11,312 bases of DNA, from contig CATMOC010000068.1 in NCBI GenBank assembly GCA_950071955.1, positions 1 through 11,312 of the forward strand. Direction: 5' to 3'. The position numbers and the translations under genes are program-made. This DNA is from an uncultured Mesorhizobium sp. (GTDB taxonomy: Bacteria; Pseudomonadota; Alphaproteobacteria; Rhizobiales; Rhizobiaceae). Below the pieces are notes generated by a model. The model did no database searches and was not told the DNA's origin. It saw nothing but the letters and a program-made list of their open reading frames with translations. Each line of letters begins with the position of its first letter. The stretch's first letter is position 1. Positions 1-6,189 of this stretch are shown piece after piece.

Positions 1-737
1 CCGCCGAGATAGGGGGAGCGGATCGTCACGTTCGATGCCGGGATGCCGAAATAGGCGGCATAGGAGGCGCAGCTCATCGCCAGCGCCTGGTTCGGCATGT
101 CGAGCATCAGGCGGTCGCCGTCCCATTCCGCCACGACCGCGTGCGGCTCCATGGCATTGTGGTACTGCGGCGGCGTGACGTAGTCGACCTCGACGACCTT
201 CGCCGCGCCTGCCAGCCCCGCTTCCACGTCGCCATAGGCGGTCCGCGGCGGCGCGCCGACACCGACCGACGCAGGGTCGAAATTCAGGCCGTTCTCGAGC
301 GTCGTGCGGGCGGGTTCGGCTTCGTAGCGCGGGTTCAGCAACGCAGCGCCCTCGATGGCCGCCTCGAGCGTCTCGGCCCCCACCATCGCGATCGGCTGGT
401 TGGCGTAGCGGACGGTATCGTCCTGCAGGACCTCGACGCGAAAGCCGAAGGGCGGCATCTTGTCGTTCGGATCGTGCGAAAGGGTCAGACGGTTCGACGG
501 CGTCAGCACCTCCACGACTCCGGGATGGGCCTTTGCCGCCTCCACGTCGAGGAACGTCACGCGCCCGCGGGCGATCTTGCTGACCGCGGCGACCGCGTGG
601 AGCATCCCGTCGGGATGATTGTCGGCCGCGTAGGTCGCCCGGCCGGTGACCTTGGCGACGCCATCGCGGCGCGTCAGGGGCTGGCCGGCATTCGAGCCGA
701 AGCGGACGGTCTGCTGGGATGGTGTCTCAGGCGACAT
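1..737 (-). CDS. Molybdopterin-binding (large) subunit of a xanthine dehydrogenase/PaoC-like molybdenum hydroxylase, N-terminal part
   Basis: Open frame of 245 codons from ATG at 737 to the window edge with no stop, so only the first third of a protein that normally has about 730-780 residues is present. The translation has the aldehyde oxidase/xanthine dehydrogenase a/b hammerhead layout: a start region with GVAKVTGRATYAAD (about residues 26-39), then AVSKIARGRV, then QYHNAMEPHAVVAEWDGD, and it is cut at IRSPYLGG, just where the family's GGGFG pterin-binding loop begins. This subunit binds the molybdenum cofactor and oxidises the substrate, typically an aldehyde or N-heterocycle. A GGGAG ribosome site (744-748) lies 6 bases before the ATG, inside the end of the FAD-subunit gene, and the two genes overlap by 11 bases, which suggests translational coupling. 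Pattern and gene order resemble E. coli PaoC (YagR); the true substrate cannot be read from the sequence. Confidence 0.93.
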   Translation of the reverse strand, partial: MSPETPSQQTVRFGSNAGQPLTRRDGVAKVTGRATYAADNHPDGMLHAVAAVSKIARGRVTFLDVEAAKAHPGVVEVLTPSNRLTLSHDPNDKMPPFGFRVEVLQDDTVRYANQPIAMVGAETLEAAIEGAALLNPRYEAEPARTTLENGLNFDPASVGVGAPPRTAYGDVEAGLAGAAKVVEVDYVTPPQYHNAMEPHAVVAEWDGDRLMLDMPNQALAMSCASYAAYFGIPASNVTIRSPYLG

Positions 738-1785
738 TGGTGGCTCCCGGAATTGTCGAGAAGGGTGAGGCCGGGAGAGCGGGCATGTCTTCCGGTGTCC
801 CCTGCGATGCGAGGGAAAGCGCGCGCGCGACGAGGCGGCGCGCCAGTTCGATCTTGAAGGCGTTGTCCCCTGAGGGCCGTGCGTCGGCCAGGGCAATATC
901 AGCCGCCGCGGCGAAGGCTTCCGCGGTCGGGCGCAGGCCTTCGAGCGAGGCTTCGGCAGCCCGGGCACGCCAGGGTTTCGCGGCCACGGCGCCGAGTGCT
1001 ATGCGCGCATTGGCGATCGCGCCGCCCTGCATCTCGAGCGCCACCGCCGCCGAGACGACCGCGAAGGCGTAGGAGGTGCGCTCGCGCAGCTTCAGGTAGC
1101 GCGAATGGCCGGCGAATGCCGCCGCGTCCGCGGGGATGCGCACCGCGACGACGAGTTCGCCCGGCGCGAGCGCGTTCCTGGCCTGCGGCGTGTCTCCCGG
1201 CAGGAGGTGGAGGGCATCGACCGCGACGTCGCGACGGCCGGAAGGGCCTTCCACCTCGGCCACGGCATCGAGTGCGGCAAGCGGCACGCAGAAGTCCGAT
1301 GGATGCGTGGCGATGCACTGATCGCTCCAGCCGAGCACCGCGTGAAGCCGGTTCTCGCCTTGCATCGCGTCGCATCCCGAGCCGGGCACACGTCGGTTGC
1401 AGGCGCTCGCGGTATCCTGGAAATAGGCGCAGCGTGTGTGCTGCAGGAGGTTTCCGCCTACCGTCGCGGCATTGCGGAGTTGGGCGGAAGCCCCGGAAAG
1501 CAGCGCCTCGGCGACGGCCGGAAAGGTGCGGGCGAAGCGTTCGTCATGCGCAAGATCGGAATTGCGCACGAGCGCACCAATGCGCACCCCGCCGTCCCCG
1601 TCCCATTCGATGCGGTCGAGGCCGGGAAGCCGCGTGATGTCGACGAGCCGCCCGGGTCGCGCGACGCCGATCTTCATCAGGTCGAGGAGATTGGTGCCGG
1701 CCGCCAGATAGGCCGAGCCCGGCTCGGAGGCTGCCGCGACTGCCTCGGCCACGCTGGCGGGGCGGATGAAATCGAAGCGGTTCAT
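727..1785 (-). CDS. FAD-binding subunit of a PaoABC-like molybdenum hydroxylase, with predicted [4Fe-4S] insert
   Basis: A 352-residue protein of the CO dehydrogenase/xanthine dehydrogenase medium (FAD) subunit family. It passes electrons from the iron-sulfur subunit to FAD and an external acceptor. FAD contacts are visible at AAGTNLLDLMK (28-38) and TVGGNLLQ (108-115). The segment 116-170 carries Cys119, Cys129, Cys138 and Cys157 in a context (RCAYFQD, ACNRR, GSGCDA, QCIATHPSD) that matches the extra [4Fe-4S] cluster loop of E. coli PaoB (YagS) and is absent from ordinary XdhA-type FAD domains. The ATG at 1785 was chosen because it forms an ATGA overlap with the stop of the upstream [2Fe-2S] gene and is preceded by GGAGGG (1793-1798) at 7 bases; the open frame continues upstream to 2145, but that stretch is the other gene read in a shifted frame. 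Cluster type is inferred from family knowledge. Confidence 0.94.
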   Translation of the reverse strand: MNRFDFIRPASVAEAVAAASEPGSAYLAAGTNLLDLMKIGVARPGRLVDITRLPGLDRIEWDGDGGVRIGALVRNSDLAHDERFARTFPAVAEALLSGASAQLRNAATVGGNLLQHTRCAYFQDTASACNRRVPGSGCDAMQGENRLHAVLGWSDQCIATHPSDFCVPLAALDAVAEVEGPSGRRDVAVDALHLLPGDTPQARNALAPGELVVAVRIPADAAAFAGHSRYLKLRERTSYAFAVVSAAVALEMQGGAIANARIALGAVAAKPWRARAAEASLEGLRPTAEAFAAAADIALADARPSGDNAFKIELARRLVARALSLASQGTPEDMPALPASPFSTIPGATNVA

Positions 1786-2282
1786 GCCGCGGCCCTCCGC
1801 TTGTCCTGCTGCGCAATCGTCTTCTGTGCCTCCAGAACGGCCTCGACGATGCCGTGGTAGGCGCCGCAGCGGCAGATGTTGCCGCTCATCAGTTCGCGCA
1901 CGCGCTCGGGATCGTCGCCCGCGTGGCCCTCCGCGATGAGCCCCACCGCGCTCATGATCTGGCCCGGCGTACAGTAGCCGCATTGCAGCGCGTCGTGCTC
2001 GATGAAGGCGGCTTGCACCGGGTGCAAAGCCTCGCCGTCGGCCAGCCCTTCGATGGTGGTGATCTCGGCGCCGTCGAGGCTGGCGGCGAGCGAGAGGCAG
2101 GAATTGATGCGCCGTCCATCGACGAGAACGGTGCAGGCGCCGCACTGGCCGTGGTCGCAGCCCTTCTTGGTGCCGGTGAGGTCCAGCCGTTCGCGCAGGA
2201 GGTCGAGGAGCGTCACACGCGGGTCGTCCAGCGCGATGTCGTGCGGACGGCCATTGAGCGTGATGCTGATGGAGAGTGACAT
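1782..2282 (-). CDS. [2Fe-2S] iron-sulfur subunit of a PaoABC-like molybdenum hydroxylase
   Basis: A 166-residue electron-transfer subunit with two [2Fe-2S] domains. The plant-ferredoxin-type cluster is held by Cys42, Cys47, Cys50 and Cys62 (GCDHGQCGACTV), the helical C-terminal one by Cys101, Cys104, Cys137 and Cys139 (QCGYCTPGQ and NICRCG). It relays electrons from the molybdenum centre to the FAD subunit. First gene of the operon; the ATG at 2282 has CGGAGT (2288-2293) 5 bases upstream, and the stop overlaps the next gene by 4 bases. Its closest architectural relative known to me is E. coli PaoA (YagT), but that protein starts with a twin-arginine signal peptide, whereas this one begins directly with the ferredoxin strand (SLSISITLNGRP). 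The complex is therefore predicted to stay in the cytoplasm. An in-frame upstream signal-bearing start was not found. Confidence 0.95.
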   Translation of the reverse strand: MSLSISITLNGRPHDIALDDPRVTLLDLLRERLDLTGTKKGCDHGQCGACTVLVDGRRINSCLSLAASLDGAEITTIEGLADGEALHPVQAAFIEHDALQCGYCTPGQIMSAVGLIAEGHAGDDPERVRELMSGNICRCGAYHGIVEAVLEAQKTIAQQDKRRAAA

Positions 2283-2350
2283 GTGGTACTCCGATCAGGA
2301 ATATGATGATGGGAACGAAGTCGTCGCCTGGCGGCTTGGACGATCGGGAA

Positions 2351-2378
2351 CGGGGTTTACGCGAGCGATCGGACCCCG
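2351..2378 (-). other. Hairpin in the leader of the molybdenum hydroxylase operon
   Basis: CGGGGT at 2351-2356 pairs with ACCCCG at 2373-2378 around a 16-base loop, inside the predicted 128-base untranslated leader. The heptamer CGATCGG also occurs twice here (2341-2347 and 2366-2372). No U-run follows and I do not recognise a riboswitch; a chance GC-rich stem is quite possible. Confidence 0.25.
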
Positions 2379-2410
2379 GCGGGATGCGTACTCTTTGTGC
2401 GTTTCCCGAT

Positions 2411-2446
2411 ACGTGTAATTATACGGAGGGAGCCTCCGTTTATCAA
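2411..2446 (-). promoter_or_regulatory. Sigma-70-type promoter of the molybdenum hydroxylase operon
   Basis: Read on the minus strand, TTGATA (2446-2441) and TATAAT (2423-2418) are separated by exactly 17 bases: five of six and six of six matches to the housekeeping consensus, in DNA that is otherwise very GC-rich. Transcription would begin near 2411 and leave a leader of about 128 bases before the ATG at 2282. The spacer is filled by a perfect inverted repeat, described separately. The assignment rests on sequence alone; no start site has been measured. Confidence 0.72.
2423..2439. promoter_or_regulatory. Candidate TetR-family operator (perfect inverted repeat)
   Basis: ACGGAGG, 3 bases, CCTCCGT: two perfect 7-base arms, 17 bases in all, typical in size for a TetR-family operator. 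It occupies precisely the gap between the -35 and -10 boxes of the leftward operon promoter (the last base of the -10 box is shared), so a bound dimer would block RNA polymerase. It also lies 34 bases ahead of the tetR start codon and would allow autorepression. Binding by the neighbouring regulator is an inference from position and symmetry. Confidence 0.65.
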
Positions 2447-2473
2447 GGGGCAAGCTGTCCCGCGGGAAGAAAA

Positions 2474-3052
2474 ATGGCGCAGGAACCAAAAAAGGCAAAA
2501 CGAAAGCTCCGCGCCGACTCCATCCGCAACCGCGAGCGCCTGCTCGAGGCGGCGGCGCAGATCTTCAGCGCGGGCGGACCGCAGGCGAGCCTGGAAGCCG
2601 TAGCGCGGCAGGCGGGCGTCGGCATCGCCACGCTCTACCGACACTTTCCGACCCGCGAGGACCTGTTCGAGGCGGTCTACCGCCACGAGGTCGACCATCT
2701 CGGCGCGCTGGCCGAGCAGTATGCGCAGGACGCCGACCCGGTCGAGGCGCTGCGGCGCTGGTTCCACGCCAACGTGCGGCTCGTCGCTACCAAGAAGGGC
2801 ATGATGGAAGCGTTGCAACTCGTCGCAGCCGCCTCGCCCGGGTTGAGGGCTTATTCCTTCGAGCGGCTGACCGGCGCGATCCGCCTCCTGCTCGACCGTG
2901 CGGTGGCGGCCGGCGCCGTGCGCTCCGACATCCCGCCGGAAGACCTGCTGCGCACCCTGCTCGGCATCTATTATTCGCAGGGCTCCGGAGACTGGCAGCC
3001 GGCCACGCTGCGCCTCGTCGACGTGTTTGTGGACGGGCTGCGGACGCGCTGA
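2474..3052 (+). CDS. TetR/AcrR-family transcriptional regulator
   Basis: A 192-residue, one-domain-plus-ligand-pocket repressor of normal TetR length. The DNA-binding domain lies at about 13-65: helix 1 SIRNRERLLEAAAQIF, the helix-turn-helix SLEAVARQAGVGIATLYRHF (39-58) with the signature GVGIATLYRHFPTREDLF. The remainder is the all-helical ligand-binding and dimerisation part, which is too variable to name the effector. A short basic N-terminal arm (KKAKRKLR) probably contacts the minor groove. ATG 2474 was chosen over an in-frame ATG at 2276 because the longer form would run through the shared promoter region; a GGAAG-like site (2464-2468) sits 5 bases upstream. It diverges from the molybdenum hydroxylase operon and is the obvious candidate regulator of it, probably induced by the enzyme's substrate or a related compound. 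That link is an inference from layout. Confidence 0.93.
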   Translation: MAQEPKKAKRKLRADSIRNRERLLEAAAQIFSAGGPQASLEAVARQAGVGIATLYRHFPTREDLFEAVYRHEVDHLGALAEQYAQDADPVEALRRWFHANVRLVATKKGMMEALQLVAAASPGLRAYSFERLTGAIRLLLDRAVAAGAVRSDIPPEDLLRTLLGIYYSQGSGDWQPATLRLVDVFVDGLRTR

Positions 3053-3103
3053 GGCAAGGCGCGAGCGCTTCGCCAAATCGATTGCGCCAGCATGCCGCGC
3101 GGG

Positions 3104-3132
3104 TTCAATTCGGGTCGCACACCGGCTAGCAT
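3104..3132 (+). promoter_or_regulatory. Possible promoter of the aminotransferase-DUF427 pair
   Basis: TTCAAT (3104-3109), 17 bases, TAGCAT (3127-3132), placed 26 bases before the start codon at 3158. Matches to consensus are only three and four of six, so this is a weak proposal; read-through from the tetR gene is the alternative, since the 105-base gap has no evident terminator. Confidence 0.28.
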
Positions 3133-3157
3133 CGGGCCATCCACCGGAGCGCTCCCC

Positions 3158-4552
3158 ATGAACACCCATCCGCCGCTTTCCAACATCCAGACGCGCGACG
3201 TCGAGGCGCTGCTGCATCCGTATACGCCGCTGCACAAGCTGCGCGAGAACGGGCCGACGGTGATCGAGCGCGGCAAGGGCGTCTATGTCTACGACACGCG
3301 CGGCAAGGAATACATCGAGGGCATGTCGGGCCTGTGGTGCGCGGGTCTGGGCTTCGGCGAGGAGGAGCTGGTCGAGGCCGCGACCGAGCAGATGCGCACC
3401 CTGCCCTACTACCACCTCTTCGGCGCCAAGGGCATGGAGCCGGCGATCGAGCTGGCCGAGAAGCTGAAGGAGATAGCGCCCGTGCCGATCTCCAAGGTCT
3501 TCTTCACCTCGTCTGGCTCGGAGGCCAACGACACGCAGGTGAAGCTCGCCTGGTACATGAACAACGCGCTCGGCCGGCCGAAGAAGAAGAAGATCATCTC
3601 GCGGCAGAAGGCCTATCACGGCGTCACGATCATGTCGGCCTCGCTCACCGGCCTGCCCTACAACCACATGGGCTGGGACCTTCCCGTCGACCGGGTGCTC
3701 CACACGGACTGCCCGCATTTCTACCGCTTCGGCCAGGAGGGCGAGAGCGAGGCGGAGTTCACCGCGCGCATCGTGAAGTCGCTCTCCGACCTCATCGAGC
3801 GCGAGGGGCCCGACACCATCGCGGCGATGATCGCCGAGCCGGTGATGGGTGCCGGCGGCGTCATCGTGCCGCCGGCCGGCTACTACGCCGCCATCAAGGC
3901 GGTGCTCGACCAGCACGACATCATCCTGATCGACGACGAGGTGATCAACGGCTTCGGGCGCACCGGCGAGTGGTGGGGCTGCCAGTCGCTCGGCATGACG
4001 CCCACCACCATCTCCGCCGCCAAGCAGATGACCGCGGCCTACGCGCCGCTCGGCGCCGTCATGGTGCCGGAGGACATCTACCAGGCCTATGTCGACCATT
4101 CGGCGAAGATCGGCACCTTCGGCCACGGCTTCACCTATGGCGGCCATCCGCTGGGCTGCGCGCTCGGCGTCAAGGCGATCGAGATCTACCAGAAGCGCGA
4201 CATCATCGGCCACGTGCGAAAACTCGCGCCGGTCTTCGCCGCGCGCATGGACAGGGTCGCTAAGCATCCGCTGGTCGGCGAGGCGCGCTATTGCGGGCTG
4301 ATGGGCGGGGTCGAGCTCGTCGCCGACAAGGCCACGAAGCGGCCCTTCGATCCCAAGAGCGGCGTCGGCCCGCAGGTGGCGCGCATCCTCGAGGGCCACG
4401 GCGCCATCCTGCGCGCCATCGGCGACACGATCGCGCTCTGCCCGCCCATGGTCATCACCGAGGCGGAGCTCACCGAACTCTTCGACCGCCTCGAAAAAGG
4501 CCTCGCCGACGCGGAGGCCTGGGTGGCGAAGGCGGGTCTGCGCACTACCTGA
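3158..4552 (+). CDS. Class III (omega) aminotransferase, PLP-dependent
   Basis: A 464-residue fold-type I PLP enzyme that moves an amino group from an amine or omega-amino acid to a keto acid such as pyruvate. Visible landmarks: GLW (58-60), the phosphate-binding SSGSEAND (118-125), AYHG with the PLP-stacking Tyr153, IDDEVINGFGRTG with Asp260 that pairs with the pyridine nitrogen, Lys289 (SAAKQMTA) as the Schiff-base lysine, GFTYGGHPLG (324-333), and Arg419 at the position of the flipping arginine of broad-range omega-transaminases. Overall resemblance is strongest to the Vibrio fluvialis-type amine:pyruvate group, as I recall that sequence; beta-alanine, taurine, putrescine or 4-aminobutyrate are all possible donors. 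The ATG at 3158 has GGAG (3146-3149) 8 bases upstream; the frame stays open to an ATG at 3092 that lacks such a site. Followed by a DUF427 gene after 26 bases. Confidence 0.94.
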   Translation: MNTHPPLSNIQTRDVEALLHPYTPLHKLRENGPTVIERGKGVYVYDTRGKEYIEGMSGLWCAGLGFGEEELVEAATEQMRTLPYYHLFGAKGMEPAIELAEKLKEIAPVPISKVFFTSSGSEANDTQVKLAWYMNNALGRPKKKKIISRQKAYHGVTIMSASLTGLPYNHMGWDLPVDRVLHTDCPHFYRFGQEGESEAEFTARIVKSLSDLIEREGPDTIAAMIAEPVMGAGGVIVPPAGYYAAIKAVLDQHDIILIDDEVINGFGRTGEWWGCQSLGMTPTTISAAKQMTAAYAPLGAVMVPEDIYQAYVDHSAKIGTFGHGFTYGGHPLGCALGVKAIEIYQKRDIIGHVRKLAPVFAARMDRVAKHPLVGEARYCGLMGGVELVADKATKRPFDPKSGVGPQVARILEGHGAILRAIGDTIALCPPMVITEAELTELFDRLEKGLADAEAWVAKAGLRTT

Positions 4553-4578
4553 CGGAGGACGAAGAGAAGGAATTCCCC

Positions 4579-4953
4579 ATGGCAAACCCCTCCCCCGGCT
4601 TCGCGAAGAACCCCGGCAAGGTCATCACCGTCGAGCCGCATCCCGGCACGGTCACCGTCACGGCCGGCGGCGTCACCATCGCCCGCTCCGAGGCGGCCAA
4701 GGTGCTCACCGAGGCGCCCTACCCGCCGGTGCTTTACATCCCCTTCGCCGACGTCGACTTCCTGCAGCTCGAAAAGACGCTCAGGACCAGCCACTGCCCC
4801 TGGAAGGGCGACGCCACCTACTGGCGCGTGCGCCCGGCCGGCGACGCGGGCGAGGACGCCATGTGGGCCTACGAGAACCCCTATGACGAGATGGCGGCGA
4901 TCCGCGACCACGCGGCCTTCTATCCCGACCGCGTGACGATCGAGACGACCTGA
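4579..4953 (+). CDS. DUF427 family protein
   Basis: A 124-residue cytoplasmic protein of the DUF427 (PF04248) family; biochemical function is not established. The family signature is visible in the run from VTVTAGGVTIARSEAAKVL through PPVLYIPFADVDF, then TSHCPWKGDATYW (about 72-84), and the C-terminal AMWAYENPYDEMAAIRDHAAFYPDRV. His and Cys of SHCPWKG and the aromatic cluster of the C-terminal half are the most family-typical residues. Length is normal for a single-domain member. The ATG at 4579 is preceded by AGAAGG (4565-4570) 8 bases upstream. The 26-base gap to the aminotransferase and shared strand argue for co-transcription, and so possibly a role with the same substrate, but nothing in the sequence proves this. 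Confidence 0.93.
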   Translation: MANPSPGFAKNPGKVITVEPHPGTVTVTAGGVTIARSEAAKVLTEAPYPPVLYIPFADVDFLQLEKTLRTSHCPWKGDATYWRVRPAGDAGEDAMWAYENPYDEMAAIRDHAAFYPDRVTIETT

Positions 4954-4990
4954 CACGGCGCGCCGGCGGAGGCGTCTTCCCGCCCCCGCC

Positions 4991-5653
4991 CTATCGCCCC
5001 TCCGGCTCCGGTTCCGCGTCCGGGTCCGGCACCTTGGCGTCTACCTCTTCCTGCGCGATCCCGAACACGTCGGTCAAAAGCCGCCGCGCCTCGCAGCGCG
5101 CCATGTAGAGGATGCGCTCGTCGATGAGCCGGAAAGCCTCGGCGAGTTCCTCGTCGCTGCGCACCTGACGCTTCTGCGCGTGCTCGCGCGCGATCGCCGC
5201 CAGCCGGTCGGAAAGCTGCACCATGGCCGAGAGCGCGGCGACCTGCCGGGCCTCCAGCGGCCGCCCGGCCACGGCGCTCTTCAGCATCGCCTCGGCGCGG
5301 AAGGAGAGCATGGCGCCGATGCGTTCGATGCGGCCCTCGGGGTCGTCCTCCTCGTCCGGATCGAACACCTCGGCCGGGGCCATCTCGAAGGGCTCGTCGG
5401 GGATAGGCTCCATCTCGCGGTCGAGTTCCTCGCCGGCGCCCGCCCGCGCGGCAAGCTCCATCGCCTGGTTCCAGGCGCCGCGCACGCGCTTGAAGCGGAA
5501 GTCGAGCGTCTTCCAGCCCTCCTGTCCCGCCCGCCGAGAGATCGACTTGGGCCCGACCCCGCAGGCCATCGCGACGCGCTCATGCGTAGGCGGCTGGCCC
5601 TCGCACAGCGCGCGGATCCCCTCCCAGCGTTCGTCCGGCAAAGCATCCGGCAT
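4991..5653 (-). CDS. Uncharacterised protein with N-terminal helix-turn-helix (terminase small-subunit-like)
   Basis: A 220-residue soluble protein that I do not recognise by name. Residues 23-47 (HERVAMACGVGPKSISRRAGQEGWK) read as a helix-turn-helix of the type found at the start of phage terminase small subunits and related domesticated host proteins. A basic patch follows (FRFKRVRG, 53-59), then a strongly acidic linker (about 75-108), then a helical half (109-200) with a charged, coiled-coil-like look. The tail is rich in Pro, Asp and Glu. No membrane segment or catalytic motif is seen. The ATG at 5653 has GAGGA (5661-5665) 7 bases upstream. No large terminase or other phage gene is near, so a resident regulatory or DNA-binding role is more likely than prophage. 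It converges with the DUF427 gene, only 37 bases apart, and no clear terminator lies between them. Confidence 0.82.
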   Translation of the reverse strand: MPDALPDERWEGIRALCEGQPPTHERVAMACGVGPKSISRRAGQEGWKTLDFRFKRVRGAWNQAMELAARAGAGEELDREMEPIPDEPFEMAPAEVFDPDEEDDPEGRIERIGAMLSFRAEAMLKSAVAGRPLEARQVAALSAMVQLSDRLAAIAREHAQKRQVRSDEELAEAFRLIDERILYMARCEARRLLTDVFGIAQEEVDAKVPDPDAEPEPEGR

Positions 5654-5702
5654 CCCGATTTCCTCGATCGCGTTTCAGGGAACGTGCCGGAAAAGGAACG
5701 CC

Positions 5703-5722
5703 GGCCGGTCGTCTTGCCGGCC
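5703..5722 (-). terminator. Possible terminator-like hairpin after the 93-residue protein gene
   Basis: GGCCGG (5703-5708) and CCGGCC (5717-5722) form a 6-base GC stem with an 8-base loop. On the minus strand it lies 110 bases past the stop of the upstream gene, and a short TTCCTTTTCC stretch follows 6 or so bases later. The U-run is poor and displaced, so this is only a suggestion; it could equally be part of the leader of the next gene. Confidence 0.25.
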
Positions 5723-5832
5723 AGCCAATCGTCGCCGCCACCGACGGCCGCGCTTGTCCGACACTGCCTGAAGGATATGGGACGACCGTAGGGGCGTGGA
5801 TAGAAATTGTCCGGGAATGCCGACCGAGGCGC

Positions 5833-6114
5833 CTACGCCGCTTTCAGGCGCTCGACTTCCTGCTCGAACGCGAAACAGAACTGCGCCGCTTCCTCCTCAG
5901 GTAGAAATCGCCCCATCTGAGGTACGAGTTGAAGGTAGGAGGCAAGGTCGTCGGGACTCCAGGGCATGCGCTCGGCGGAACGCGCCTCGGCGATGATGTT
6001 CGCCAGACGGATGCGGATGCGGTCCGGGTCCGCGCGATAGACGACTGGCGCCGCGTCCGCGTCGAAGAGTTCGGGCTGGTCGTCACCGAAGAGGTTGAGC
6101 TGGTTGCGGGCCAT
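5833..6114 (-). CDS. Small conserved-looking protein with N-terminal beta-clamp-binding motifs
   Basis: A 93-residue acidic, soluble protein. Residues 5-9 read QLNLF, an exact match to the bacterial beta-sliding-clamp-binding pentapeptide consensus (QL[S/D/N]LF; E. coli UmuC uses QLNLF). Residues 13-17, QPELF, form a second QxxLF copy. The rest (about 27-93) looks like a compact helical domain: RADPDRIRIRLANIIAEARSAERMPW, a central SYLQLVPQMGRFLP, and an amphipathic C-terminal helix EEEAAQFCFAFEQEVERLKAA. I believe similar short proteins starting with a QL-x-LF motif occur in other alphaproteobacteria, but I know of no assigned function. The ATG at 6114 is preferred; a GGAAG site lies about 9 bases upstream, while the longer form would need a TTG at 6150. 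It is downstream of, and co-oriented with, the restriction-modification gene (86-base gap), so co-transcription is possible. Confidence 0.85.
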   Translation of the reverse strand: MARNQLNLFGDDQPELFDADAAPVVYRADPDRIRIRLANIIAEARSAERMPWSPDDLASYLQLVPQMGRFLPEEEAAQFCFAFEQEVERLKAA

Positions 6115-6189
6115 GGTTGCATGCTTCCGTGATTCGGCTGGTCCGATCAATGCACCACGGCTTGCGGCGGAGCGATGGCGCCGCCCATC

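Noticed and set aside
141..857. A 238-codon plus-strand frame opposite the molybdopterin subunit
   Set aside because: Composition is that of a shadow frame; the opposite strand encodes a well-conserved molybdenum hydroxylase subunit.
1786..2145. Upstream extension of the FAD subunit
   Set aside because: This stretch is the [2Fe-2S] gene read out of frame (Arg-rich); the FAD domain proper starts at MNRFDFIRP with a GGAGGG site and an ATGA overlap.
2276..2473. N-terminal extension of the TetR protein from an upstream ATG
   Set aside because: It crosses the divergent promoter and the candidate operator, has no TetR-like sequence, and the ATG at 2474 has its own ribosome site and gives a protein of normal length.
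2357..4585. A 742-codon open frame on the minus strand across tetR and the aminotransferase
   Set aside because: It is an antisense shadow produced by GC-rich third codon positions. The translation is rich in Arg, His, Asp and Gly without family motifs, while the plus strand holds two clear genes.
4954..4990. Bidirectional terminator between the DUF427 gene and the helix-turn-helix gene
   Set aside because: Only the short palindrome CGGCGCGCCG is present, with no U-run on either strand.
4991..5653. Prophage remnant
   Set aside because: The helix-turn-helix is terminase-like, but there is no integrase, large terminase, portal, capsid or attachment site in the window.
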